Below, one piece after another: positions 44,515 through 56,600 of a stretch of 64,000 bases of DNA. Every line of letters begins with the position of its first letter. Within the stretch, counting starts at the first letter, position 1. Source of the stretch: Temnopleurus reevesii (taxonomy: Eukaryota; Echinodermata; Echinoidea; Temnopleuroida; Temnopleuridae). The DNA lies in contig BQKZ01000087.1 in assembly GCA_036244855.1 (NCBI GenBank), positions 47,617 to 111,616 of the forward strand, written 5' to 3'. The position numbers and the translations under genes were made by a program. A model generated the notes under the pieces. It made no database searches. It was not told the origin of the DNA and worked only from the letters and a program-made list of their open reading frames with translations.

Positions 44515-45179
44515 AAAGAAAGTAAATAAACCAATATTCACTAATATTGAAATAGAAACTGTAAAGTTTTTTTCGACGCGGAGTTTCAGCTTTATGCGGG
44601 CAATTTGAAATCATATTGATTGTGCGTGTGTGGAGCTGTATTTGGCAAAAGTGACGATTCGACGCCACTTTCCATTTTGTTTTAGCAATTAATCGGTCGT
44701 TTCTTCGTCGATTTTGCTTAAACAAGCAGGGAACATTGAAAGAAATACATTATTCTATTTTTGATATCTTTATTTTATTGTGGCTCACAAATTGATCAAA
44801 TATTTAAGCGCCACCTTTCTTCAATACTGATGTGCGCTTAAAATATCATTGAGTTTACATTTCCTTATCCGTCGTGACTTATTTCCAAATAACATTTTTC
44901 TTCTTTTCTACAAATTTAGTTGTTTGAACAGTTCAAACGACGTCATGCAAACCATTGTTCTTGTAACACTGTACAGTCTTAGAAAAAAAAAGGGTAGAAA
45001 TCTCGGACCTTCTATACAAAGGTTTGTCCATTATTCCCACCTTTCACCGTCATAAATTTAAATTCGCCTCTTCTACGAGTGAGGGGCTTTGACATTTGAT
45101 TCGATTTGGAATGCTATTAATTTAGAATTTCAAATGGCAATCAAAGGACTGAATTCCTTTCTTATTATGTATCCAGAAA
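44515..45179. other. Non-coding sequence
   Basis: Nothing recognised. Confidence 0.4.
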
Positions 45180-45830
45180 CTCTTTGTGTGTTCTCACGAT
45201 TTGTTCGGCGACTCATTGTGTGCTCTGATAATGGGCCTCGAGACTCATCGTATGTCCTTATCGCGAGTCATTGTGTATTCTTACGGTTTGTCCCGAGACT
45301 CGTTTTGTGTTCTTAAGACTTATCCCGAAACTAATTGTATGTTCTCATAATTGGTTTTGAGACTCATCTTGTATTCTCGTAATGGGTTTCGAGACTCATC
45401 TTGTATTCTCATAATGGGTCTCGAGACTCATCTTGTATTCTCATAATGGGTCTCGAGACTCATATTGTATTCTCATAATGGGTCTCGAGACTCATATTGT
45501 ATTCTCATAATGGGTCTCGAGACTCATCTTGTATTCTTATAATGGGTCTCGGGACTCATCTTGTATTCTCATAATGGGTCTCGAGACTCATCTTATATTC
45601 TCATAATGGATCTCGAGACTCATCTTATATTCTCATAATAGGTCTTGGGACTCATCGTGTGTTTTCATAATGGGTGCTCTCACAATGGGTCTCGAGACTC
45701 GTCGTGTGTCCTTTCGATTTGTACTGGGACTCGTCGTGTAGTCTCCCGACTTGTCCTGAGACTCATCGTGTGTTTCACGATTGGTCTTGAGACCCATTAT
45801 GAAAGCACACGGTGATTCGTGTGCTTTCAT
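45180..45830. repeat. 32-bp minisatellite
   Basis: About 18-20 tandem units of a sequence like CTCATAATGGGTCTCGAGAC + TCATCTTGTATT. The middle units (45360-45620) are nearly identical and the outer ones diverge, a normal minisatellite gradient. Each unit carries the palindrome TCTCGAGA. Confidence 0.92.
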
Positions 45831-46369
45831 GAAAATGTATGATAGGTCTCGAGACGGGTATCAGGATGCAAAATCATACCTTTTTTTCAAATCGTCAACA
45901 TAAATTTTGAGTGGCTCGGGACTATTTTTGATCCAGCCAGGATTTACTAAAGACCTAGCCCAAACTATTACAACATATCTCAAGACGCAGCCTACAAAAA
46001 TTCCTAAAAAATAATGTCAATAAAGTCCCTCAGTCATGAAATTCATAAGGCTAACTTCGTTAGATGGGAAGATAGGCATGTGAACATCAAACGGCTTCAA
46101 AGTGGTTTTGGGAGGACTTTTGTACCATTCTTGGGAAGTTTAAGATGTTTGAATTACGGTCAAAGTATAGGACATTTCACGAACCTCTTCTTCTAAGAGT
46201 GTACGTGAAATACGAATAGTCACATTAAACAGATACGTGCGTCACTGAGACAACTGACATGCAAGTGGTGGGTTTGAACAGGTTTGCTTGTATTCTTTAC
46301 AAACACCTTACTGTCAGACTTGATTCTTACTCGATTTCACTGTTTTGCCAGTGTTTCAGATTGATCATC

Positions 46370-46952
46370 TTAAAGGGGAACTTCACCATGATTTTAATCT
46401 CTTGTCAGTGAATGGAGAAAAATTAAAAAAAATTGTGGAAATTTGAGCAAAATCAGATGATCCGTTCAAAAATGATGAATTTTCAAAGTTTGCATTTCCC
46501 AACTAATAGGCATCCTTGAGTTGGCAGTTTTGTCAAAATCGGTGATGTCACACATGGAGAACTCCTCAATTACTTTGTACATTAATTTCATAAAAATAGA
46601 TCAATATCATATCTCAATTGATTAATCACTACCATTCTTTTTGGAATGCTTGTAGAGTTGATATGTACATATTATGCTAAAACAAAAAAAAGGTAAAACT
46701 AGGTAAACTTTTGTACAAAAATATGAAAATTTGAAATTATGTTTGCAGATTGAATGAAGAATGAAGAGTTCTCTATGTTGGCAGCCACTCTGTACCTGTA
46801 GGTTGTCAATTTAAGGATCCCATAAGGGGTTCAAATATAAACGCTTAAAATTCATAACTTTTGAATTGAACATCCGATTTTGCTAAAATTTTCCAAGTTT
46901 GATATGTGTATTTTTCTCCATCAATTAACAGTACATCAATGTCTGGGGTTAA
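46370..46952. mobile_element. TTAA-ended ~580 bp element, copy 1
   Basis: 'TTAAAGGGGAACTTCACCAT' at the left and 'ATCAATGTCTGGGGTTAA' at the right, with inverted internal arms ('GTCAGTGAATGGAGAAAAA' against 'TTTTCTCCATCAATTAACAG'). Non-autonomous. Confidence 0.85.
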
Positions 46953-47329
46953 AGGGGAACTACACCCAGACATTAAATTGCTATCATTAAATGAAGAAAA
47001 ATAAGATTAACAAACTGTGAAAATTTGAGCAGAATCGGATAATCCATTAAAAAGTTATGGATTTTCAAAGTTTTGATTTACACCCCTCATGGGCTCCTTA
47101 AATTGGCAAATGTACATGCACAAAATGGCTGCCAACATGGAGAACTCTCCATTCGTTTTGTACACATAATTTCACATTTTCCTCTTTTTCCAGAAAAGTA
47201 GACAAAATTTTGTTTCTTCGGTTAAATATATTATAGCTACATCAATTCTGCAAGCATTCCAGAAAGAACGGGGTTAATTCCTCATTTGAAATATGATATT
47301 GATCCATTTTCAATAAATTTATATACAAA
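46949..47329. mobile_element. TTAA-ended ~580 bp element, copy 2, truncated
   Basis: Begins 'TTAAAGGGGAACTACACCC', sharing the TTAA of copy 1, and is cut by the N at 47330. Confidence 0.82.
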
Positions 47330-47330
47330 N
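47330..47330. other. Single-N contig join
   Basis: The sequence after the N repeats that from about 46293 ('TTCTTTACAAACACCTTACT'), so this is a probable haplotype duplication. Confidence 0.85.
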
Positions 47331-47407
47331 TTCTTTACAAACACCTTACTGTCAGACTTGATTCTTACTCGATTTCACTGTTTTGCCAGTGTTTCAGATT
47401 GATCATC

Positions 47408-47980
47408 TTAAAGGGGAACTTCACCCTGATTTTAATCTGTTGTCAGTGAATGGAGAAAAATAAAATAAAAAAATTGTGGAAATTTGAGCAAAATCAGATG
47501 ATCCGTTCAAAAGTTATGAATTTTCAACGTTTACATTTCCCCCAACTAATGGGCATCCTTGAATTGGCAACATTGGCACAATCTGTGATGTCACACATGG
47601 AGAACTCCTCATTTACTTTGTACATGAATTCATTAAAATGGATCAAAATCATACCTTACTTTGTAAATCTCTGACATTCTTTCTGAAATACTTGCAGAAT
47701 TGTTGTGCATATATCTTGTTTGGATAAAAGAAAAACTTGAAATTTTCTAGAAAAAGATTAAAATGTGAAATTTTATGTACAAAGTGAATTAAAAGTTATC
47801 CATGTTGGCAGCCATATTGTGTCTGTATATTGCCAACTTAATGAGCCCTTGAAGGGTGTAACTCAAAATTTTGAATATTCATAAATTCTGAATTGATCAG
47901 CCGATTTTGCTAAAAAAATTCCCAGTTTGATCTGTGCATTTTTACCCATCCACTAACAGTAAATCAATGTCTGGGGTTAA
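47408..47980. mobile_element. TTAA-ended element, probable allele of copy 1
   Basis: Same flank and position as copy 1, but followed by unique sequence instead of a second element. The haplotypes therefore may differ by the insertion of copy 2. Confidence 0.8.
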
Positions 47981-48889
47981 TACCTCTTTAACAGACCGGT
48001 TTTTTCTGCCTTAAGAATCAGTTTAAGCTTTGGCAATGCTTGTTGGACTCCTCCGTGCTTTCTAGGTATTATAGAAACAATAACATTTCCAGTAGGAATT
48101 AACACATTCGTAAAATGATTATTGATGTGATGAGATTTGATTAAATCATACATGAAAATAATTTTTGCGATAAGAAACTATTAGTACATATGAATATTGT
48201 TTCCAGCGAAATTAATGAAACGAATAACATTTTTCAAGCCACAACATGAAAGGCATATCGATACACAATTATTAACATTGTTATTAACAAATAGATGATT
48301 TAAAACATTGTTATGCACAATTGTGATTGTTTAATGTTATCAGACAATGAAAAATATAGTGAATATGGTGAGTCTGTAAAATAATTTCGAAAGAAATCTG
48401 TTTAATACGTCGAAACATTCTGCATGCATAGCAACCACTTCAAATGTACTATGTTTTGCTTTCTCCTCTATATGTTGAAATTTTCAGCACATTTTTCTTG
48501 TAAACATGCATTCCCTTGAGCAATGTTCTACCTATCACTCAAATTCCTACACAGTTTAATGATCAAACATAACATACATCTAAACGCTAGACGTAGCGTT
48601 AACAAAAGTATGAAACTTTTTACGCATTGCCTAACGGAGTTTACTGCCTTAGACTGAGTTTTGACGAACATTAACCCATTGGCCACTGAATTCTATAATT
48701 CCCATAAACATTCTGCAGAGACTACCCGGTTGCAGTAGTCAATGGGCTAAATATCGGTTTTAAGTGTCCCATCATAACGGCTGCTGTAATGAATGCTTGA
48801 AGTGATTAATGTAATATACGTTTGAGAGGCGGAAAATGCTACCCAATATGCTTTCGCCAAATTTGTAACATTCTTGCTTTGCAGGATCT
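47981..48889. other. AT-rich non-coding sequence
   Basis: Nothing recognised. Confidence 0.45.
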
Positions 48890-49139
48890 AAAGACCGTTT
48901 CACACCTTTGCGTTTTAGCCTGCGTCGGCCCCGAGTTTTTGAAAATTAGAAACGTTCCTTTGACGCACACAGACGCAGGTCATATGGTGGACTGACGTTT
49001 GGCATGCGTTCCTTTAGCGCAAGCCGAGCTTCAGTACACCGTCTGATCAGCGTATACTGTGCGCTTGGGGAGCGGTTTTTAATTTTCAAAAACGCTGGAC
49101 CGACGCAGGCTAAAAACGAAAAGGTGCGAGTCGGCCTTT
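48890..49139. mobile_element. Palindrome family 1, copy l
   Basis: 'TTTCACACCTTTGCGTTTTA' to 'AAAACGAAAAGGTGCGAGTC'. Arms and centre well kept. Confidence 0.87.
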
Positions 49140-49336
49140 TATTGAACACGAGGCGTGTATGTCTACCATCTTCGGGTGTCTCGCTCCATGGAGGGAATTG
49201 CAATCAAATCTCTAAAATTCCAAGACAGCACGTCAAAAAAGCAGTTGGAAACACCGTAAAGTTACACTCACGAAAGCATGTATTTGGGATGTCGCGCCGC
49301 TGCAATTTATGTCAGGGGTGTGATCGTTTACATCTC

Positions 49337-49589
49337 AAGCCCGACACACATCTTTGCGTTTTTGCATGCGGCGGCACAGCTATTTTGGAATTAAAAACCG
49401 CTCCCTGAACGCGCAAAGACGCATGTCATACGGTGGACGGAATCTCGGCGTTTGCTCCTTGAGCGAAAGCTGAACGGCAGTCCACCGTCTCACCTGCGTA
49501 TACTGTGCGCTCGGAGGGGGGGGGGCATTTTTAATTTTCAAAAACGCTTTGCCGACGCAGGCTAAAAACGCAAAGGTGTGAGTCGACCT
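49337..49589. mobile_element. Palindrome family 1, copy m
   Basis: 'GACACACATCTTTGCGTTTT' to 'AAAAACGCAAAGGTGTGAGT', with a G-run in the right arm. Ends 13 bp before the candidate exon at 49603. Confidence 0.87.
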
Positions 49590-49602
49590 TCACTGTCCAC
49601 AG

Positions 49603-49679
49603 GAGATAGTTGTGAGGATGGTGGAACCGGATGTGAAGGTGCCTCGGGTTATGTAGAATTGAAGTCAAGTGATCAGTAG
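49603..49679 (+). CDS. Candidate short last exon, unidentified
   Basis: The acceptor GTCCACAG (49601-49602) is followed by two bases and then 'DSCEDGGTGCEGASGYVELK' and 'SSDQ', then TAG. GC-richer than its surroundings and ends like a receptor cytoplasmic tail (Tyr in 'SGYVEL'). Very short, so chance is possible. Confidence 0.28.
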
Positions 49680-50205
49680 TGTAGCCAACTGTTCTACAAA
49701 ACCGTCACAGAGCCTGGCATTTCATACACTAAACAATATTCTGTCGATTGCGCTCAGTTTAGTTATGTTGAGAAACTGCATTGAAATGTTCAAGTTTCTA
49801 TAATTTCTTGCTATTTATCGTGTACTGAAATGCAGTTCCTTTATACTAATTGGTAGTTTCAAAAAGCTTTATACTTTTACGAGTATACTCACTTTAGGAA
49901 CCGAACACCTATCATATTCTTTTTGCGAAACTGGAGCCATGCCACCCTAGCCACATGGCCGATTAGAAATCGTGACTTTTTTATTTTATTAAATCGATGG
50001 TTCGAAAGGTATGCTCAGTAGGTTGAAATTACTTGTCCTTTTTTCCAAACACTTAAACTATTTTAGTATTATTTTGTATTTGAAATATATGTTATTTATA
50101 TCCCTTTAGTTTTCACCTTCGAGTTAGGCATGTTAGAAATTGTCAAATCCAACGTGTGAACGGATTATTTTTAGAAGCCCATGCTTTACAAGCGTGAGCA
50201 AAAGC
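49680..50205. other. Non-coding sequence
   Basis: Nothing recognised. Confidence 0.4.
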
Positions 50206-50455
50206 TAATGGGCGACTCAAACATTTGCTTTTTTTTTAGCATGTGTCGGCTTAGCGTTTTTTAAAATTAAAAAACGTCCACTTGAAGCATAAATACCCAT
50301 GACATACGGTTGACTGACGTTCGGTAAATGCCCCTTGAGCGCAAGCAAAACGTCGCCCCTCCGTCTGATCCGCATATTTGCGCTCGGGGAACGTTTTTAA
50401 TTTTCAAAAAAAGCTGTGTCGAAGCACGTTATAAACACCAAGACATGGGTCAGCC
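50206..50455. mobile_element. Palindrome family 1, copy n
   Basis: 'GGCGACTCAAACATTTGCTT' to 'AAACACCAAGACATGGGTCA'. The most diverged ends of the family. Abuts a family 2 palindrome. Confidence 0.78.
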
Positions 50456-50457
50456 AG

Positions 50458-50590
50458 TAAGCCCCGGTCACATAGGACCCCGGAAGCAACACGATTCACC
50501 CGACTCTTTGTTGACTCACAGTTAACTGCTTCAGAACAACGAGTCTGGGTGAATCGTGTTGCTTCCGGGGTCCTATGTGACCGGGGCTTT
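50458..50590. mobile_element. Palindrome family 2, copy
   Basis: 'GCCCCGGTCACATAGGACCC' to 'GGGTCCTATGTGACCGGGGC', an essentially perfect 133 bp palindrome around 'ACAGTTAACTG'. Confidence 0.9.
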
Positions 50591-51559
50591 ACATATGACA
50601 GATTCATCCTCTTACTAAAATAGTACACAACTATTTAAGCGAAGGTTCACTTATGTTAATGAGCTCAAAAGCGCAGTCACAAATCGTGCTTAAAGGCTGG
50701 TGTCCCTGAGAGTAAATTTGGATCATTTTACAATCTCTATGTGCAGAAGTGCAAATGAGAGTTGCTTAATCGCACTAACCCGTAAGTCGAGAGAAGACTG
50801 AACAAATCAAGTGTTAGTCTTTTGTATCCCTACGTATTAAGCGTACAGCGATTCTGTAATGCTCAATTTATGATTGATATAATGATTAATTTTACTTCAA
50901 CGCGAGGGAAAACCCCGAACTGTTTAATACAGAGTCTGGTTTAAATTGGGACAGTGCCAATCACAGAATTACAAGGTAAAATGACAATTAAATTAGAATA
51001 CATATCAATACAAATTATAAGCAGAACAAGTCAATAAGGAAAAAATCAAAATGGTTATTTTAAGGTTGATAAGGCCAACGTCCACTCAAAGTTTATGATG
51101 TTCCGTGAACGCAAGATTACGGAGGAACAACGCTTAATACATTTTTTTTTTACCAAAAAAATTATACTTAATATAAAGTTTGCAGATTTGCAAAAAAATA
51201 ATATAAAACGAAAACAGAAAAGGACATGTTTAAAAGCAAGCTTGTATGATACATGTCCTTAGTTACGAAAGTACATTGCAATGGTTTCTTTACATGTAGT
51301 GCTACAATACTACTTTGCGGCAAATTTGTATTAGGATTTAACATAATGAGCACAGATATTGCTTATACCTGTATAGTATTTACAAAAAAACATTAAGATA
51401 ATGTAACAAAACAAAGGAAGTAGGATGAACGACGAAAAAACGAAACAAAACAAAACGAAAAAAAACAATGAAGATGACGATAATGATGGAGATGATGATG
51501 ATGAAGATGGGATGATGAAGATGAAAATGAGGTGGAAAAACGGAAAGGTGAGTAAAAGA

Positions 51560-51617
<58 letters not shown>

Positions 51618-52780
51618 AATGAGAACAATGAACGTTGAGCGCTCGATTAATGCATTCAACGTCAGTCAAGTTTCGTCGCTCCATATTTCTGCGTTTTCGA
51701 AACGTCACGACCGTTTGGCAAACGTCGGCTATTCGCAAATGTATGAGTTAGTCTTTTCTATGGTTAATGATTAAAATAATTGACTTTTACTACAAGTCCA
51801 GGAATCTTTTCAAAATTCTAGAATTTAGTTTGAATTTGAAAGGGCGTCTCTTTTATTTCCTTTATACGAGTATTTCAAAACATGCTGACCTATACCGTGC
51901 GTACGTAGATTCTAATTTCTAGGAGGATCCTCTTTAACAATTTAATACACCTCCGCTAAAAGTGATCAATTTATTGAAGCTTGATAAATATCGATGGTTA
52001 AAAAAAAATCACTTCGATGATTACATATCCATTATAAGTTTACGTTCAATAACATACGATATGAAAGTCCAAGTTTTTGAGCGCGGTCATTTCATGTTGA
52101 TGCGCAGTTGTTTAACAACACGCCCCCAGCAACATCACGAGTGTAAGTCAATATTGCGAAAAGAAAATATGACTAAATTAGATTAATTTATCTCATTTGC
52201 CCTTGATCTTCATCTAAAAACGCAACTATCGGTGATGTAAGCCATTGTCAAAACAACACATGCATATGATAATGGCATGCTCTGAGAGTGCTTATACACA
52301 TGGATTATTTTAATTGACCAGAAAACGAAGGAGAATCAAAATCGAGTGGTTTAACCTTCCATTCTAGTGTGAAATTATTGATAGTGACCTTTCGTGTAAT
52401 AGAATGCGAGGATGATATGCTGGGATTTATCATAAGTCAATGTTTTTCTAGCCAATCTGTGACCTTTGATAGTGCTTTTGAATGTGATTTTAGCGTAAGT
52501 ATTAATGGAAGTAAAATTATGATAATGATTTAGGAGGTTTTTTTTCGGCGGATTACGTAAGTCATCATCGCACCTCTTAGAATTTACTGGTCAAATGAAA
52601 AGGGACCAAGAAAGAAAACAAATGTGTAAGAGCGAACACTAGAATTATTTGTTAAAAAAATATTTTAACAAAATGCATTGATAGCTTACAATAAACATAA
52701 ATATCAAATTGAACGAAATGGAAAGCATTATCATGATTATGATATTAAACTATCCTTCTTTTGAAGAACGATGGTGTTGT
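50591..52780. other. Non-coding block, left copy of a duplicated segment
   Basis: Repeated at 53128 onward with an offset of about 2,536 bp. Long stretches (for example 51168-52186) are identical, while the last ~250 bp diverge. Contains a GAT/GAA tract (51480-51530), a (GA)n run (51568-51610) and a piece of foldback repeat (51615-51760). The minus-strand Leu/Ser-rich frames are the (CT)n tract. Confidence 0.7.
51568..51610. repeat. GA microsatellite
   Basis: (GA)n of about 20 units. Same length in the copy at 54104-54146. Confidence 0.95.
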
Positions 52781-52784
52781 TTTA

Positions 52785-53049
52785 AGCCCCCTTCACACAT
52801 ACACGGTACGCAACACGGATGAGCACGGTTGTGCCAACACGGTCTCAACTGGGTGCCAACACGATGCCAATACGAATGAGCAAGGAGTCAATACAGATAT
52901 CACCGCGGTGTCTACACGGAAGGAAATTATGAACACGGAACCAACTGGGTTTCTACACGGTCTTTACAAGGAGTTACACGGTCTCAACTGGGTTACCGTG
53001 TAGTGAACACGGTCACCGCGCTCGGGGAAATAGACAAAATTTCTACCCA
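52785..53049. repeat. ACACGG-rich repeat, truncated at a join
   Basis: Starts 'CCCCCTTCACACATACACGG'. Contains many spaced ACACGG/CACGGT motifs, and 'ACACGGTCTCAACTGGGT' occurs twice (near 52837 and 52975). Probably the left part of another inverted-repeat element. Confidence 0.55.
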
Positions 53050-53050
53050 N
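53050..53050. other. Single-N contig join
   Basis: Sequence after the N restarts at the equivalent of 50516, inside the family 2 palindrome. It marks the 2.5 kb false or allelic duplication. Confidence 0.85.
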
Positions 53051-53127
53051 CACAGTTAACTGCCTCAGAACAACCAGTCGGGGTGAATCGTGTTGCTTCC
53101 GGGGTCCTATATGTGACCGGGGCTTTA
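53051..53127. mobile_element. Palindrome family 2, right half only
   Basis: Begins in the centre ('ACAGTTAACTGCCTCAGAAC') because the left arm is lost at the join. Differs from 50516-50590 at a few bases and by an extra AT. Confidence 0.85.
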
Positions 53128-54095
53128 CATATGACAGATTCATCCTCTTACTAAAATAGTACACAACTATTTAAGCGAAGGTTCACTTATGTTAATGAGC
53201 TCAAAAGCGCAGTCACAAATCGTGCTTAAAGGCTGGTGTCCCTGAGAGTAAATTTGGATCATTTTACAATCTCTATGTGCAGAAGTGCAAATGAGAGTTG
53301 CTTAATCGCACTAACCCGTAAGTCGAGAGAAGACTGAACAAATCAAGTGTTAGTCTTTTGTATCCCTACGTATTAAGCGTACAGCGATTCTGTAATGCTC
53401 AATTTATGATTGATATAATGATTAATTTTACTTCAACGCGAGGGAAAACCCCGAACTGTTTAATACAGAGTCTGGTTTAAATTGGGACAGTGCCAATCAC
53501 AGAATTACAAGGTAAAATGACAATTAAATTAGAATACATATCAATACAAATTATAAGCAGAACAAGTCAATAAGGAAAAAATCAAAATGGTTATTTTAAG
53601 GTTGATAAGGCCAACGTCCACTCAAAGTTTATGATGTTCCGTGAACGCAAGATTACGGAGGAACAACGCTTAATACATTTTTTTTTTACCAAAAAAATTA
53701 TACTTAATATAAAGTTTGCAGATTTGCAAAAAAATAATATAAAACGAAAACAGAAAAGGACATGTTTAAAAGCAAGCTTGTATGATACATGTCCTTAGTT
53801 ACGAAAGTACATTGCAATGGTTTCTTTACATGTAGTGCTACAATACTACTTTGCGGCAAATTTGTATTAGGATTTAACATAATGAGCACAGATATTGCTT
53901 ATACCTGTATAGTATTTACAAAAAAACATTAAGATAATGTAACAAAACAAAGGAAGTAGGATGAACGACGAAAAAACGAAACAAAACAAAACGAAAAAAA
54001 ACAATGAAGATGACGATAATGATGGAGATGATGATGATGAAGATGGGATGATGAAGATGAAAATGAGGTGGAAAAACGGAAAGGTGAGTAAAAGA

Positions 54096-54153
<58 letters not shown>

Positions 54154-55255
54154 AATGAGAACAATGAACGTTGAGCGCTCGATTAATGCATTCAACGTCA
54201 GTCAAGTTTCGTCGCTCCATATTTCTGCGTTTTCGAAACGTCACGACCGTTTGGCAAACGTCGGCTATTCGCAAATGTATGAGTTAGTCTTTTCTATGGT
54301 TAATGATTAAAATAATTGACTTTTACTACAAGTCCAGGAATCTTTTCAAAATTCTAGAATTTAGTTTGAATTTGAAAGGGCGTCTCTTTTATTTCCTTTA
54401 TACGAGTATTTCAAAACATGCTGACCTATACCGTGCGTACGTAGATTCTAATTTCTAGGAGGATCCTCTTTAACAATTTAATACACCTCCGCTAAAAGTG
54501 ATCAATTTATTGAAGCTTGATAAATATCGATGGTTAAAAAAAAATCACTTCGATGATTACATATCCATTATAAGTTTACGTTCAATAACATACGATATGA
54601 AAGTCCAAGTTTTTGAGCGCGGTCATTTCATGTTGATGCGCAGTTGTTTAACAACACGCCCCCAGCAACATCACGAGTGTAAGTCAATATTGCGAAAAGA
54701 AAATATGACTAAATTAGATTAATTTATCTCATTTGCCCTTGATCTTCATCTAAAAACGCAACTATCGGTGATGTAAGCCATTGTCAAAACAACACATGCA
54801 TATGATAATGGCATGCTCTGAGAGTGCTTATACACATGGATTATTTTAATTGACCAGAAAACGAAGGAGAATCAAAATCGAGTGGTTTAACCTTCCATTC
54901 TAGTGTGAAATTATTGATAGTGACCTTTCGTGTAATAGAATGCGAGGATGATATGCTGGGATTTATCATAAGTCAATGTTTTTTTTGCCAATCTGTGACA
55001 TTTGATAGTGCTTTTGAATGTGATTTTAACGTAAATATTAATGGAAGTAAAATATGATAATGATTGAGGAGTTGTTATTTCGGCGGATTACGTAAATCAG
55101 CTTCGCACCAAATAGAATAGTGGTCAAATGAAAAAAGGACAACGAGAGAAAAAAAAAACATAGAGCGAACTATTATATTAGTTGTAAAAAAACGTTCCTT
55201 TAACGAAATGCATCGATAGCTTTACAATAAACATGAATAAGAAATCGATCTAAAT
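53128..55255. other. Right copy of the duplicated non-coding block
   Basis: Same order as 50591-52712, including the (GA)n at 54104-54146 and the foldback fragment at 54151-54296. Divergence starts near 54980. Confidence 0.75.
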
Positions 55256-56436
55256 AAAAAAAAATCAAAATTAAAATCACCGACGTTTGAAGAACTTAAA
55301 AACGCTGAAGCTGTTGTGAAATCGGATTTTTGCCCTATACGGTATGGCAGTTTTGCACTCGATGTTCTAATTTCATCTCTACGGTCGGGAATGACTTTAA
55401 GAATATTTTGGTAGTAAAAGGAAATCCGCGCTACTTTCTTCCATGTAAGAAACGTGATAAATAGAAAATACAGTTAAAGACATTTTTACTACCACATTTT
55501 TTTGCGACTACAGTCATCCAAAATATGAAATAGAGAATTCTGGCATGAATGAAATTTGGAAAACATTTAAGAAAATGGATATTTTTCATTGATGACAAAT
55601 TCATCAACGATTGTCGAGAACAGTACTATTAAAAATCATTTGCTATTTTTTCTAAGAATTGTTTTCGACAACGTAGACAAAATGTAATTATATGATCTTC
55701 GCCCCTTATGAGTATTCAATACGTCCAATGGAGAAATGAGAAAAACCATCAAAGCGAATGATAATGTCGTTACCAACTTAATGAAGAGTGACTCTTTTCT
55801 GCAAACCAGGCGTGATTAATTACCCTTTTGAAAGGGGCGTTTTTAAACTGATACGTGAACTAGTGACATTTCACGTCAACAAATATACGACAAGAGCGTC
55901 AGCTTATATTAATGATGATTTGATGGTGCAATTTCTATCATTTTACCAATCTCCATCTTCCCAATGTCTTCGTTACCTACAGAGTTCTTCAGAGGACAAT
56001 ATTTTACAAAGTCTTTAAAATACTCCAGCTGTTGGGTTCAATTCCCGGTCATGAGCAATCTCTTCATTCTAAGCCAAACGATTTAACAAGTAAGCTATTA
56101 TGATTTTGATTTGTTTTGATTTCATATCTGCGTTTAGACAATGTTAACTATGACATTAGTATGTTATACAAATGACAGTGTGATGAAACATACATTAGAA
56201 AAAAACATAGATATAGAAAAATACGGAAAATGTAAATGTGATTTAGTAGCACGGGGAAAGAGAAAGCAGGAGACCGCCATCATCCTGATCATGAGCATAT
56301 ACAAGCTTGGATGGATAGCGGTCTCAAAAGACATTAAACATATTTCTTGCATCCGTGAATGGTGGCAAAGCCTTCCTTGCCTACCCAACAGAAAGACGGC
56401 AATGCACGGTGAGAATGAATCAAGCAGTTTCAGGTT
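55256..56436. other. Non-coding sequence with unsupported open frames
   Basis: Open frames at 55788-56018 and 56141-56430 on the plus strand have somewhat protein-like composition but no family signature and no clear splice context. I do not call them genes. Confidence 0.35.
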
Positions 56437-56600
56437 ATGCCCTGGTCACATAGGACCCCGATTCACCCCGATTCACCCCGGATCAGAATTTGGCTCAGAT
56501 TCGTGTAGCTTCCGGGGCCGATCGTGTAGCTTCCGGGACAGATCGTGTAGCTTTCGGGACCGATCGTGTTGCTTCCGGGTCCTATATGACCGGGGCTTTA
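56437..56600. mobile_element. Palindrome family 2, copy with internal expansion
   Basis: Left 'TGCCCTGGTCACATAGGACC', right 'GGGTCCTATATGACCGGGGC'. The right arm contains four or five tandem ~20 bp units like GATCGTGTAGCTTCCGGGAC. Confidence 0.85.

Noticed and set aside
51331..51738. 135-residue minus-strand open frame, repeated at 53867-54274
   Set aside because: Its core is the translated (CT)n tract; both copies are the same duplicated non-coding block.
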